IMG/VR virus record: IMGVR_UViG_3300020185_004854
Coordinates: 1 to 64,000 of that record
Reading direction: 5' to 3' (one strand)
Origin: a virus
Length of the DNA: 64,000 nt
This document shows, in pieces, positions 39,500 to 47,470 of the stretch. A program made the position numbers and the translations under genes. The notes beneath the pieces are model-generated. The model did no database searches. It saw only the letters and a list, made by a program, of their open reading frames with translations, and had not been told where the DNA came from. Numbering within the stretch: position 1 is the first letter of the stretch; each line of letters begins with the position of its first letter.

Positions 39500-39729
39500 T
39501 TTTTTGTAATGGATACAATTCTGTCATGACGAAAAGATCGAACTGCTTTCCTTCCGTAACAGTAAGCCTTAAAGCCTATATTATTTCGCTTTGAGTTTTT
39601 ATTGCCGAAGGAATTGTATAGATTTATCGAACCAACTTTATAAGTTTTAACCTCTTTACTCCCATTGCGGTAAATAATATAATACTTGGGGCGAAAAAAA
39701 TCTAAAATTTTATTTTTAAAATTATTCAC
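39496..39729 (-). CDS. Small basic orphan protein, 77 aa
   Basis: Tyr/Lys/Arg-rich (YYIIYRNGSKEVKTYKVGSI); probably β-rich. Overlaps FkbM and the next gene. Similar 'Y.I.RNG' wording in 41305-41487 may be a distant relative. Confidence 0.5.
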   Translation of the reverse strand: MNNFKNKILDFFRPKYYIIYRNGSKEVKTYKVGSINLYNSFGNKNSKRNNIGFKAYCYGRKAVRSFRHDRIVSITKK

Positions 39730-39922
39730 AATCTAAATTGATATTATTTTTCTCGCAGTAAGCTACTGAGTAGCCAGCTTTAAAATTAAAACGAGCAATA
39801 AAGAATGCTAACCCGAAGATTGCGTAAGGCTCAACGCATTGGAACCCCATTTTATAAAAACTCAAAAAAGAAATTAAAATAAAAGGCATGAATTTATTTA
39901 AGGCGAAATTTAAAACAATCAT
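39722..39922 (-). CDS. Small membrane protein, 66 aa
   Basis: Two hydrophobic stretches ('ALNKFMPFILISFLSFYKMG', 'PYAIFGLAFFIARF') and a short polar tail. Function unknown. Confidence 0.5.
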   Translation of the reverse strand: MIVLNFALNKFMPFILISFLSFYKMGFQCVEPYAIFGLAFFIARFNFKAGYSVAYCEKNNINLDCE

Positions 39923-39925
39923 AAT

Positions 39926-40246
39926 TTAATAAGAGGTTATATAGTTTTTTGTCAGGTCAGGATTGAGAAGTCCTTTTCCAGAAGGGCTAAGAAAATCAGA
40001 ACTAGCAGTTACATTTGGGAATTCATCTAATAAAGGATTTAGGTAATCGCTGAAAACAAAATTTAAATTTTCTTTAACAGATAGTAAAACTTCATAAGAA
40101 AAAACAGAGTGCTGTTTATGAAAACCGCAATTAAAACTAGGAGAAACTAGAAATTTTGAATCGAGGAGTTTTAAATGAACATTATGCAATGTTTTTTTTG
40201 AAGTTGATGAGAACACAAGGTTGTATTGAGTGATGAAGTCTTTCAT
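39926..40246 (-). CDS. Orphan protein, 106 aa
   Basis: Start set at ATG 40246 because it overlaps the upstream stop as TAATG. β-rich with several Phe/Ser pairs. Not recognised. Confidence 0.5.
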   Translation of the reverse strand: MKDFITQYNLVFSSTSKKTLHNVHLKLLDSKFLVSPSFNCGFHKQHSVFSYEVLLSVKENLNFVFSDYLNPLLDEFPNVTASSDFLSPSGKGLLNPDLTKNYITSY

Positions 40247-40452
40247 TATTTTTTCCAAGAAGGTTTGTACGAATTAGGAAAAATGTCTTCAAAGTTTTTA
40301 GCGAAATCGCTAGTAACTTTTCTGGGACAATCTCCTTTTCCATGAGAGGTTGATTTGTTGAAAATAGAATCTGTATTGCAAGATCCGCCCTGCTTACGCT
40401 GATGTTTTTTAAAATTGTCAATAGCTGAGTTGACTTTACTTTGCTCTGTCAT
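40246..40452 (-). CDS. Small orphan protein, 68 aa
   Basis: Hydrophilic, with two Cys (GGSCNTDS, GDCPRK). Its promoter places +1 on the ATG. Not recognised. Confidence 0.55.
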   Translation of the reverse strand: MTEQSKVNSAIDNFKKHQRKQGGSCNTDSIFNKSTSHGKGDCPRKVTSDFAKNFEDIFPNSYKPSWKK

Positions 40453-40458
40453 GATTAC

Positions 40459-40487
40459 AATATATTAAAATTAGTACAAAAAGTCAA
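40459..40487 (-). promoter_or_regulatory. sigma70-like promoter, leaderless geometry
   Basis: TTGACT (40482-40487), 17-bp spacer, TATATT (40459-40464), 6 nt, then ATG at 40452. Confidence 0.6.
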
Positions 40488-40490
40488 GAC

Positions 40491-40826
40491 TTATCTACCG
40501 TAAATAGAATTTAATATTGATTTTGATTTTTCTCTTAAAGATTTTCGAGCCAAATCTGCTTCAAGTTTTTCCTCATCTTCTTTAATTTGCTGCTCGCTAA
40601 CCAATTGAATTTTTTCTTCATGCTCTTGCTCCACTTCGTCTACACCCTCAGCTATAACTAGAAAGGTTATTTTATGATCGTCATCGGATGCGATAAGCTC
40701 TTTTGAGTAGTTTACCAAATCAACAAATTGAGACTCTTCCATTGATTGGTAAGACTTCCACGTGGGAATCTTATCCATTAATGAATTACTAGTAATTAAG
40801 GCGAAATCTATTTGTTTTTTACTCAT
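40491..40826 (-). CDS. Orphan protein with acidic coiled-coil tail, 111 aa
   Basis: Start at ATG 40826 (MSKKQIDFALITSN), overlapping the upstream stop by 4 nt. The second half is a highly charged helix rich in Glu/Lys. Not recognised. Confidence 0.55.
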   Translation of the reverse strand: MSKKQIDFALITSNSLMDKIPTWKSYQSMEESQFVDLVNYSKELIASDDDHKITFLVIAEGVDEVEQEHEEKIQLVSEQQIKEDEEKLEADLARKSLREKSKSILNSIYGR

Positions 40827-41305
40827 TGTTTTTTCCAATTAATCACATCGGGCAGCTCAAGCAGTTCTAAAGAATTAACTTGAGTAATTTCATCAAAATT
40901 GTTTTCTCTTTGGAAAATTTTATATTTTGCTTCCCAGGGATTAGCAACAATAGACGCTGAGAAATTAATTTTAGAATGAACAAAATCAATTAAATTTTTA
41001 CGAGGAACAAAAAGATAACGATCAACGAACTCAAAAACAATAAAATCTGAAGCCCCGTAAAGCCAACCAGGATCTCCTTTGAAATTTTTTATTTCAACCC
41101 AAACCCATTTGTTGTTTTTGCGCCCAGAGCTAGGTTTGAAACATAAGGATCTTGAACTCGGAGAGGAGTCATTGGAATTTTTACCTAATAGAAAGATGTC
41201 GATAAAATTTAGATACTGATTTTTTGTTGGGCATTTTGTCTTGAAATTTTTTAACGCAGCCAATTCTTTAAAGTTTTCTAAAGACTTTTTGTAATAATTA
41301 TTCAC
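40823..41305 (-). CDS. Putative restriction-fold nuclease, paralogue of 23213-23665
   Basis: 160 aa, GTG start overlapping the upstream TAG. 'NKWVWVEIKNFKGDPGWLYG' then ASDFIVFEFVDRYLFVPRKN repeats the GWL.G..DFI.FE block of 23213-23665; ExK in 'VEIKN' fits a PD-(D/E)XK active site. Two such genes 17 kb apart indicate an ancient duplication. Confidence 0.6.
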   Translation of the reverse strand: MNNYYKKSLENFKELAALKNFKTKCPTKNQYLNFIDIFLLGKNSNDSSPSSRSLCFKPSSGRKNNKWVWVEIKNFKGDPGWLYGASDFIVFEFVDRYLFVPRKNLIDFVHSKINFSASIVANPWEAKYKIFQRENNFDEITQVNSLELLELPDVINWKKQ

Positions 41306-41487
41306 TACAGATAAGTAGAAGGCTTTGAGGTTCTAACTAGGGTGAATTTATTTATAGAGTTTTTATCCCAAACAGAAAGAGATGATTGCATTTTTTTAAT
41401 AACTGACGACGCAATAGACTTATCTAGGTAAACATTCGGCTCTGCCCTCCTGCCGTTCCTCAAAATCAGATAATAAGAATTACTCAC
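41305..41487 (-). CDS. Small orphan protein, 60 aa
   Basis: Basic, β-rich start (YYLILRNGRRAEPNVYLDKS). It shares the short phrase NVYLDKS with the 81-aa protein at 76-321, which may be chance. Coupled to the next gene. Confidence 0.5.
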   Translation of the reverse strand: MSNSYYLILRNGRRAEPNVYLDKSIASSVIKKMQSSLSVWDKNSINKFTLVRTSKPSTYL

Positions 41488-41493
41488 AAAAAC

Positions 41494-41871
41494 TTAAAAA
41501 GGAGTTTCGTCTTCAGCAATATCACCACTTGAGGCATCAGCTTCTTTAACTTTTGCTTTTTCAGGTTTTGAAACTTTAGTTTCAGAACTAGAATTACCAC
41601 TGTTATTCAAAGATAACCCATCAGATACAGAAGGAGAAAAATAAATTATCACATCAGGGGCGTTGGGATTTTCACTTTTTCTTTTATTGGAGAAACCAAC
41701 GATATTAACAAATCCATCTTCATCAGCGATTTTAGATATATTAATTCTGCCAGAAAAGTAATTTTGAGTTTTGCCCGATTTTTTCCATAGAGCTCCAAGT
41801 TCGCGCTCTTTCCATTCGTTGTTTGACTCTTGACCTTTGTTTGATTCTTGATTTGTATTTGATTCTTCCAT
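41494..41871 (-). CDS. Putative single-stranded-DNA-binding or accessory protein
   Basis: 125 aa. The core 'ELGALWKKSGKTQNYFSGRI' resembles a DUF736-like small β-barrel. The C-terminus ends EDETPF after an acidic, Ser-rich linker, very like the DDDIPF tip by which SSB proteins recruit partners. I therefore suggest an SSB-like role, without a definite OB-fold match. Confidence 0.55.
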   Translation of the reverse strand: MEESNTNQESNKGQESNNEWKERELGALWKKSGKTQNYFSGRINISKIADEDGFVNIVGFSNKRKSENPNAPDVIIYFSPSVSDGLSLNNSGNSSSETKVSKPEKAKVKEADASSGDIAEDETPF

Positions 41872-41926
41872 GGTTTTTTTTGTTTTAATTTGTTAATTAA
41901 TTAGTGATATAATAAAGGATAAAAAA

Positions 41927-42091
41927 CTATTTTCCATTAAACTTTTCTTTTAATTCGAGAATAATTTTAATTTTATCTTCTTTACTTAAAGAGGCATATG
42001 ATTTTTTAAATCTGCGCAAAAGTCTTTTTTGCTCAGGGTGACCTTCGTACCCCATGATATTTTTAATTTCTTTTAATTTTGATTTATTCAT
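41927..42091 (-). CDS. Small basic protein, 54 aa
   Basis: Reads MNKSKLKEIKNIMGYEGHPE and continues with a Lys-rich helical tail ending KEKFNGK. Its ATG overlaps the GMP reductase stop by 4 nt. Not recognised. Confidence 0.5.
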   Translation of the reverse strand: MNKSKLKEIKNIMGYEGHPEQKRLLRRFKKSYASLSKEDKIKIILELKEKFNGK

Positions 42092-43059
42092 GTTTTAATA
42101 TATTCTGTATTATAAAGTGAGGTTAATGCATTTCCACCAGAATAACTAATTGAGCTCTGTAAATCCTGAGTGACTTCACGTAACTTTTCTTCGATAGTCA
42201 TATTATTACAAGGGATATTGGTGAGCTTTCCCTCTATGTTGTTTTTGTGTCCCTTACTCTCTGCACTGGCAGAGCCAAAATAAGCTTTATAAAAAGTATT
42301 ATGAACACTACTGTGGACAGCAGGGCTGTCAACGCACGCGGCAAAGAGCCCCCCTGCCATAACCATTTTCGACCCAGCAACAATAGCTTTTGCAATATCT
42401 CCGTTGTGCTTTACACCTCCGTCAGCAATGATTGGGATTTCTTCCCCGTTTCCATTAAATTCTCCAGAGTATAACCCAGAACAGTTCTGAACACAAGTGA
42501 ACATAGGAACTGTGAATCCTGTTTTACTTTTTGTTGTGCATGGAGACCCTTGACCTATTCCAACTTTCACTATGTCAGCACCCCAAGAAGCTAAAGCTTT
42601 GACAGCTTCAGGAGTCGCTACGTTGCCAGCGATAATTTTTGTGTTAGGTAAGTTTTCTTTTATAAATGCTATCATTCTTTTCATTTTTATTGAATGACCA
42701 TGCGCTATATCTATCGTTAGGAAATCTAATCTTAATTTATTAGTTCTTAATTTATTTATAATTGTTTTGTCTTTATCTTGAACCCCCACGCTAAAAGATA
42801 TTGTTTTCCAATTTTGAAGGTTAGCTTGTTCTATTTGTGCATATATGTCATTGTTGAACCTATGCATGATATAAAAGTAATCATTTTCACTCATCCAGCT
42901 TGATAAGTCTAGGTTTATAACCGATTTCATGTTAGCGGGAATGATTGGTAGTAAAAACTTTTTACCAAATAAATCTAAAGAAGGGTCGCAATCCAATCTA
43001 CTATTAACTTCGCTATACGTAGGCATTAAAGCCACGTCAGAATATTTTAAATATTTCAT
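42088..43059 (-). CDS. guaC: GMP reductase
   Basis: 323 aa IMPDH/GMPR TIM barrel without a CBS insert. 'DVALMPTYSEVNSR', 'PIIPANMKSVINLDLSSWMS', 'KIIAGNVATPEAVKAL', the catalytic loop 'VKVGIGQGSPCTTKSKTG' with its Cys, 'PIIADGGVKHNGDIAKAIVA' and 'GHKNNIEGK' flap. These features fit GuaC better than GuaB. It reduces GMP to IMP with NADPH, shifting purines toward adenine, useful for an AT-rich phage (inference). Confidence 0.87.
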   Translation of the reverse strand: MKYLKYSDVALMPTYSEVNSRLDCDPSLDLFGKKFLLPIIPANMKSVINLDLSSWMSENDYFYIMHRFNNDIYAQIEQANLQNWKTISFSVGVQDKDKTIINKLRTNKLRLDFLTIDIAHGHSIKMKRMIAFIKENLPNTKIIAGNVATPEAVKALASWGADIVKVGIGQGSPCTTKSKTGFTVPMFTCVQNCSGLYSGEFNGNGEEIPIIADGGVKHNGDIAKAIVAGSKMVMAGGLFAACVDSPAVHSSVHNTFYKAYFGSASAESKGHKNNIEGKLTNIPCNNMTIEEKLREVTQDLQSSISYSGGNALTSLYNTEYIKT

Positions 43060-43304
43060 AAATAATTTTTTATATCAGAGCATAAGTTTGATACCAACTC
43101 TCCACTGACCCTAACTTTATATTTATTTCTAATAACGTGGTAAAAATTATTATTTTGAACGAGAATCAGTATGTCACATTTGTTATACATACTTTCACCA
43201 TGCTTTTCTATAAAAAGAGTTTCTAAAGAGTTTATGATATAATCTTGAGTCTGATCGAAACCGAATTGAAAATTATAATTATCAGTTTTATCTATAAGGA
43301 TCAT
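43056..43304 (-). CDS. Orphan protein, 82 aa
   Basis: ATG at 43304 chosen over a TTG at 43334. β/α pattern 'DILILVQNNNFYHVIRNKYK'. Overlaps guaC start by 4 nt. Not recognised. Confidence 0.5.
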   Translation of the reverse strand: MILIDKTDNYNFQFGFDQTQDYIINSLETLFIEKHGESMYNKCDILILVQNNNFYHVIRNKYKVRVSGELVSNLCSDIKNYL

Positions 43305-43368
43305 GACATATAGTACGAGTAAAAGCCGTAACAAAAAGTTAAATAAATAAACAACTCTAAAATTTCCA

Positions 43369-43908
43369 TTATCTGTATTCCTTTCTTAATAATCTCCAGC
43401 GATCTGAATCAATTGATTTACTACCATTATCTATAGCATACAACATATCCACGATTTCGTCAAGACTATTATAAATATATTTATGAGGCAACATTCCAAG
43501 CATCCATAATGGAGCTTTAGGCTTACCCCCTTCCATACTTATGAAAATAGGCTTCTTCATGCGAACAGCAGTAACAATTTCTTCAGCGCTACCCCAACTA
43601 GCCACATCAGGGACTAAATGAGCGATAATAAAATCGCTACGATCAACCAGATTAAGATCGTAAGATCTGACTGTTTTCATTTTATTAGCAACTCTATCAT
43701 ACTGTTTAGTCTTCATCCAAGTTTCCATATCTTGGCGAGAAGCTTCGTCTTCAGAAACATCTTTAATGAAAGGTTTTTTATAAGGATCAAAACAAGTTAT
43801 AGATAGAGCGTTTAATTTTTCAGAAATTTCTTCACGCCAATCTCTGCCGCTAAGATACTGCATATGACCAACTAGGTAAGTTTTTGTTTTATATAATATA
43901 TTATTCAT
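43369..43908 (-). CDS. Nucleoside 2-deoxyribosyltransferase-like protein
   Basis: 179 aa. 'KTYLVGHMQYLSGRDWREEI', 'LNLVDRSDFIIAHLVPDVAS', 'WGSAEEIVTAVRMKKPIFIS' follow the NDT/DUF4406 fold: N-terminal strand, D-x-S-D-x-x-(I/V), and GSAxE, whose Glu is the family nucleophile. Could be a nucleotide hydrolase or base-exchange enzyme; with guaC and MazG it points to purine remodelling. Confidence 0.78.
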   Translation of the reverse strand: MNNILYKTKTYLVGHMQYLSGRDWREEISEKLNALSITCFDPYKKPFIKDVSEDEASRQDMETWMKTKQYDRVANKMKTVRSYDLNLVDRSDFIIAHLVPDVASWGSAEEIVTAVRMKKPIFISMEGGKPKAPLWMLGMLPHKYIYNSLDEIVDMLYAIDNGSKSIDSDRWRLLRKEYR

Positions 43909-43921
43909 AATGTATAGTCCA

Positions 43922-44980
43922 CTATTGATTAGGTCGCTGAATATTTTTTTTTACAGAATCGAGTTTTCGCTGCTTAACAAATTCTCCCCTGACTCTTTGA
44001 GCTGAATTAAGGGTGATGCCTACTGCTTTTGCAACTTCTCGAGAACACTTACCCGATTTGAAAAGTTTGAGCATCTTAACTCTCTGACTCTTTGTGAAAG
44101 GGCGATTTTTACTAACTGTGCTAAGGGTTAGCTTTAAACTTCTGATAGCACCTTGCATTTTATAACTACTATATTTAGAATTAAATAATATTTTATTAAT
44201 TTCCGCCCCTGAATATTTCTTTGGATTATTCAATATAAAATTTTTAATCTTAGCCTTGTCTCTGCTCGTTATGACTGGATCCTCAATACCTTTGTCAAAA
44301 AAATTATCCATACATTGATACCCTTGAGTAATAGATTTGTGACTCCCACCTTGCACAACTTCATTAAAATTAAAAAAGTTTTTCAATTTATCTTGAATAC
44401 CTAGAAACATAGCTGACACAGCTTGATGGGTCACTTTAAGTTTTTTAGAAATCTCATATTGGTTCACCCCCTTTTGAGCGTAAGATAAAATAACGCACTC
44501 TTTTTCCGTTAAAAGATAACAATATTTAGTTAGTATATGAAAAAACTGTTTTGAATTAGCTTGTAAAAATAAGTTGTCATTGTCAAGCTCTTCATTCTCC
44601 ACACCGCGAGTTTCAATTGCAGCTTCAAATGTAGTTTTAGTTCCATCTTCAGTCTCGACGAAACCATCTAACCTGCGACGGTTGTAAGATTTATTTTGAA
44701 CTCTGTAATGACTCCAAACTACTTCATTTTTCACATAATGATATGCGATTTTTTTAAACTGCTCTCTTGTGAAATCTGAATCTTGAGAGAAAGTACTTAA
44801 GATTTTTTCTTTACCTTTTAGTAAGTGTAAATTGCACTCACTGTAAATTTCATCATCAGATAGTAAGTGAAAGTGTTTTTTAAATTTACCAGCAATTCTT
44901 TTGATGTCATCTTGAAATTCGACCAAAAAATCATCGAAGAGATTGCAAAGTTTTAAACTGACTTGTTTACTGTTTTCCAT
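43922..44980 (-). CDS. Sigma-70-like factor with extra C-terminal HTH domains
   Basis: 352 aa. Region 2-like N-terminus, then region 4 'LLTEKECVILSYAQKGVNQY' followed by EISKKLKVTHQAVSAMFLGI (clear HTH). Beyond it lie about 150 residues with a further HTH ('SGKCSREVAKAVGITLNSAQ'), unusual for a sigma factor. Probably redirects RNA polymerase to a later promoter class. Overlaps the HTH gene upstream by 28 nt. Confidence 0.65.
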   Translation of the reverse strand: MENSKQVSLKLCNLFDDFLVEFQDDIKRIAGKFKKHFHLLSDDEIYSECNLHLLKGKEKILSTFSQDSDFTREQFKKIAYHYVKNEVVWSHYRVQNKSYNRRRLDGFVETEDGTKTTFEAAIETRGVENEELDNDNLFLQANSKQFFHILTKYCYLLTEKECVILSYAQKGVNQYEISKKLKVTHQAVSAMFLGIQDKLKNFFNFNEVVQGGSHKSITQGYQCMDNFFDKGIEDPVITSRDKAKIKNFILNNPKKYSGAEINKILFNSKYSSYKMQGAIRSLKLTLSTVSKNRPFTKSQRVKMLKLFKSGKCSREVAKAVGITLNSAQRVRGEFVKQRKLDSVKKNIQRPNQ

Positions 44981-46026
44981 GTTGATTTGCTATTGTTATT
45001 ATAAGAACTGGGGTATTCTTTAGACCAGTCAACTAAAAATTTAGTGCGATCTATCCACGCTTTAAACGTGCCATACTTCACGTTTAAACTTTTCGCCGCT
45101 AAAGTTCTAATATTATTATTTTCAATAAGGGCTTTTTTAATTTTAGGTATTAAAGATTCGCGATAAGCGTTTTTCTGTTTAGATTTTGCCGCTTTTAAGT
45201 TTCTGATCCTCTTCTCTTCAGCCTGTTCGCTTTTATCAAAAAATATTGAACTTTTTTGCGCTCTTCTAGCCATAACTTTTTTTTGCGTGATTGAGCGTTG
45301 CTCCCTAGAAACTCTAGGAGGTACAGGTTTTTCCATGGGGTATTCACTATTCCACCAATCTCTGGTTTCGCATCTAGCCATTAACTTATACAAGGATGAT
45401 CTACCAATATTGAGATATTCAGAGGCTTTTTTGCGGCTATTATTATTCAAGACCAACGCGTTGATTATTTCGTTTTTGGTTTTTCGCATTTCTTGTTTGT
45501 CCCATTTTACCCATTCACCACCAGTCCAAGCCAAACCTTTTCTTTCATGAAGTTTTTTATAAATGCCTTTTCGGTTTTTGTGAGACCAGTTTTCGCAACC
45601 TTTTTTAAAACCTATATTTTTGCAATCTTTAGCCTTTGCTTTGTTAAATCTATTAGTAAAACCTTTTTTCCGAAGAAGTTCCTTTTTAAAAAGGAAATTA
45701 TTGATATTTGGAAAGGAAGAGTTTCGAATGTTTTCCCAATCAGAAATGGATAAAACTCTATTAGTCTTTGTGTTTTTATATTTTTTATGAAGCATATACC
45801 CTAGCACAGCTTTAACTTTAACAGACTGATCGTTTTCAAGAGACTTCCCTACAAGAATGGATTTTGCTAGAGCGTAAGATTTAGCTTTAACGAAAGTGAC
45901 AAAATCTTTTTCTGAATTATCACTGTACTTTTCCGTATAATACATTAACCAATACTGAGTGAAGGAAAATATCTTTTTTCGAAATGATTTTTGACAATTA
46001 GCAACTTTTCTTCCGCGTTTTTTCAT
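44953..46026 (-). CDS. DNA-binding protein with two Fis-like HTH repeats
   Basis: Start set at ATG 46026 because the longer GTG frame would begin inside the promoter. 357 aa, strongly basic. Two similar HTHs, 'IINALVLNNNSRKKASEYLN' and 'IKKALIENNNIRTLAAKSLN', each followed by 'xxY/FKxxxxR'. Likely a phage transcription regulator acting with the sigma-like gene next to it. Confidence 0.65.
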   Translation of the reverse strand: MKKRGRKVANCQKSFRKKIFSFTQYWLMYYTEKYSDNSEKDFVTFVKAKSYALAKSILVGKSLENDQSVKVKAVLGYMLHKKYKNTKTNRVLSISDWENIRNSSFPNINNFLFKKELLRKKGFTNRFNKAKAKDCKNIGFKKGCENWSHKNRKGIYKKLHERKGLAWTGGEWVKWDKQEMRKTKNEIINALVLNNNSRKKASEYLNIGRSSLYKLMARCETRDWWNSEYPMEKPVPPRVSREQRSITQKKVMARRAQKSSIFFDKSEQAEEKRIRNLKAAKSKQKNAYRESLIPKIKKALIENNNIRTLAAKSLNVKYGTFKAWIDRTKFLVDWSKEYPSSYNNNSKSTWKTVNKSV

Positions 46027-46037
46027 AATAGATCTGT

Positions 46038-46066
46038 AGTCTATCACAAGGTTGTAAAAATGTCAA
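46038..46066 (-). promoter_or_regulatory. sigma70-like promoter
   Basis: TTGACA (46061-46066), 17-bp spacer, TAGACT (46038-46043); predicted start 46031, five bases before the ATG at 46026. Confidence 0.65.
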
Positions 46067-46067
46067 G

Positions 46068-46229
46068 CTATTTCCACCTACAGTAATTAGGATTCTCAGC
46101 TCTCTTGCGACGCATATAATCTCTTTTTTGAAGCTTTCTCCTGTCAGTATCAGCCTCGTCATATTTTTTTTGAGCTTTTTTTTGAGCTTCAGATGTATTT
46201 ATTTTTGTTTTTTTGATTTTCTTGTTCAT
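46068..46229 (-). CDS. Small basic protein, 53 aa
   Basis: Reads MNKKIKKTKINTSEAQKKAQ and ends RRKRAENPNYCRWK. Over a third of residues are Lys/Arg, so nucleic-acid binding is plausible. Divergent from the plus-strand operon, with overlapping promoters. Confidence 0.55.
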   Translation of the reverse strand: MNKKIKKTKINTSEAQKKAQKKYDEADTDRRKLQKRDYMRRKRAENPNYCRWK

Positions 46230-46241
46230 ATCTATTATAAT
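46213..46241 (+). promoter_or_regulatory. sigma70-like promoter for the plus-strand operon
   Basis: TTGATT (46213-46218), 17-bp spacer, TATAAT (46236-46241); predicted start about 46248, 12 nt before the ATG at 46260. Overlaps the opposing promoter at 46237-46265, so the two should compete. Confidence 0.6.
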
Positions 46242-46265
46242 AAGTGTAAAAAAGATTTAATGCAA
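46237..46265 (-). promoter_or_regulatory. Possible divergent promoter for the 53-aa gene
   Basis: TTGCAT (46260-46265), 17-bp spacer, TATTAT (46237-46242), 7 nt before the ATG at 46229. The -35 box is less perfect. Confidence 0.4.
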
Positions 46266-47087
46266 CTTAAAAGAAAAATATTAATAATGGGCTTGCCTGG
46301 ATCAGGTAAGACTACTTTAGCTGAGAAATTAGTACCAAGACTTTCAGCGTCTTGGTTTAACGCAGACGCTGTTCGTCAAGATATTTATTCCGAATTAGGA
46401 TTTACTCCTGAAGAGAGAATGGAGCACGCTAAAAGAATGGGAAAGTTATGCGATTGGGCCAGCATAAGTGGGAATTATTCCGTGGCGGATTTTGTGTGCC
46501 CAACAGAAGAAGCAAGAAAAGCTTTTAACCCTGACTATATTATTTGGGTGAATAGAATTGAGGAGGGTAGGTACGAAGACACTAATAAATTATTCCAAAA
46601 ACCAACTGAAGATGAAAGGTGGGACGCTCATGATATTATATTAGAAGATGGCACCCCTGATGAATGGTGCGACACCGTAATTCAAAATATAAATGCTACT
46701 GAAAAATGGAATAATCAAGCCCCCACAGCTTTATTGATTGGTAGGTATCAACCATTTCACGTCGGACATAAAACTTTAGTCGCGGAATCAATTAAAAGAA
46801 CTGGTCAATGCTGTATAGCACTAAGAGATGTAGGTGGAATTGATGAAAAAAACCCTTATGATTTTGAGAAAGTGAAAGCCGAAATTAAAACTGCATGCGT
46901 GGAATTTGGGAATAAAATAAAAATTATTGAACTTCCAAATATTACAGATATTTTTTATGGCAGAGGAGTCGGGTACAATATCGAGCAGTTGGAATTGAGT
47001 AAAGAGTTGCAATCAGTTTCAGCAACAAAGATTAGAGCTGGAATAATAGGACAAGATGGGAAGCCAACAGGTAAAAGACCCGAATAA
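46260..47087 (+). CDS. P-loop kinase-nucleotidyltransferase fusion
   Basis: 275 aa from ATG 46260; the frame upstream is non-coding. About 1-150: APS-kinase-like P-loop domain (IMGLPGSGKTTLA, FNADAVRQDIYSEL, RRIEE/YEDTN-like lid). About 155-275: HxGH nucleotidyltransferase (LIGRYQPFHVGHKTLV; YGRGVGYNIEQLEL; SVSATKIRAG). This fusion recurs in phages as an 'adenylylsulfate kinase/cytidylyltransferase'; it also mirrors, in reverse order, the NMNAT and kinase halves of NadR. The nucleotide-linked product is unknown; PPi made here could be removed by the pyrophosphatase two genes on. Confidence 0.75.
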   Translation: MQLKRKILIMGLPGSGKTTLAEKLVPRLSASWFNADAVRQDIYSELGFTPEERMEHAKRMGKLCDWASISGNYSVADFVCPTEEARKAFNPDYIIWVNRIEEGRYEDTNKLFQKPTEDERWDAHDIILEDGTPDEWCDTVIQNINATEKWNNQAPTALLIGRYQPFHVGHKTLVAESIKRTGQCCIALRDVGGIDEKNPYDFEKVKAEIKTACVEFGNKIKIIELPNITDIFYGRGVGYNIEQLELSKELQSVSATKIRAGIIGQDGKPTGKRPE

Positions 47088-47089
47088 AT

Positions 47090-47470
47090 ATGGAAAAGAA
47101 AAGTACAATTTTTTGTGATATAGATGGGACGATTTTTAAATACCGAGAGTTTGAAAATTATAAGAAAGAAAAGTGCCAAGTCCTCCCAGGAGTATTAAAT
47201 AAATTAAATAAATGGAGAGAAGATGGTCACATGATAATACTCACCACGGCAAGACCTGAAAACTTAAGAGAAGATACGTTGGAAGAATTAAGCATAAGCA
47301 ATGTCCCATACGACAGATTAATAATGGGAATCGAGAGAGGTGTTAGGGTTTTAATTAACGATAAAGATCCGAAATTAAAACAACCAAAAGCTATAGCGAT
47401 AAACCTTAAAAGAGACGAGGGTATGATTTTCGATAAAATAGAAATAGATTTGAAAGCTAATTCTCTTTGA
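47090..47470 (+). CDS. HAD-superfamily phosphatase
   Basis: 126 aa, minimal HAD. Motif I 'IFCDIDGTIFKYREFE' (nucleophile Asp in DxDGT), motif II 'IILTTARPEN', motif III/IV 'RLIMGIERGVRVLINDKDPK'. Close to small phosphatases found in capsule or LPS clusters and to PNKP phosphatase halves. Two nt separate it from the kinase fusion, so they may act on the same substrate. Confidence 0.85.
   Translation: MEKKSTIFCDIDGTIFKYREFENYKKEKCQVLPGVLNKLNKWREDGHMIILTTARPENLREDTLEELSISNVPYDRLIMGIERGVRVLINDKDPKLKQPKAIAINLKRDEGMIFDKIEIDLKANSL

Noticed and set aside
46128-46259. N-terminal 44-residue extension of the plus-strand kinase frame
   Set aside because: It is hydrophobic and Phe-rich because it is antisense to the basic 53-aa gene; a promoter at 46213-46241 and the ATG at 46260 define the real start.
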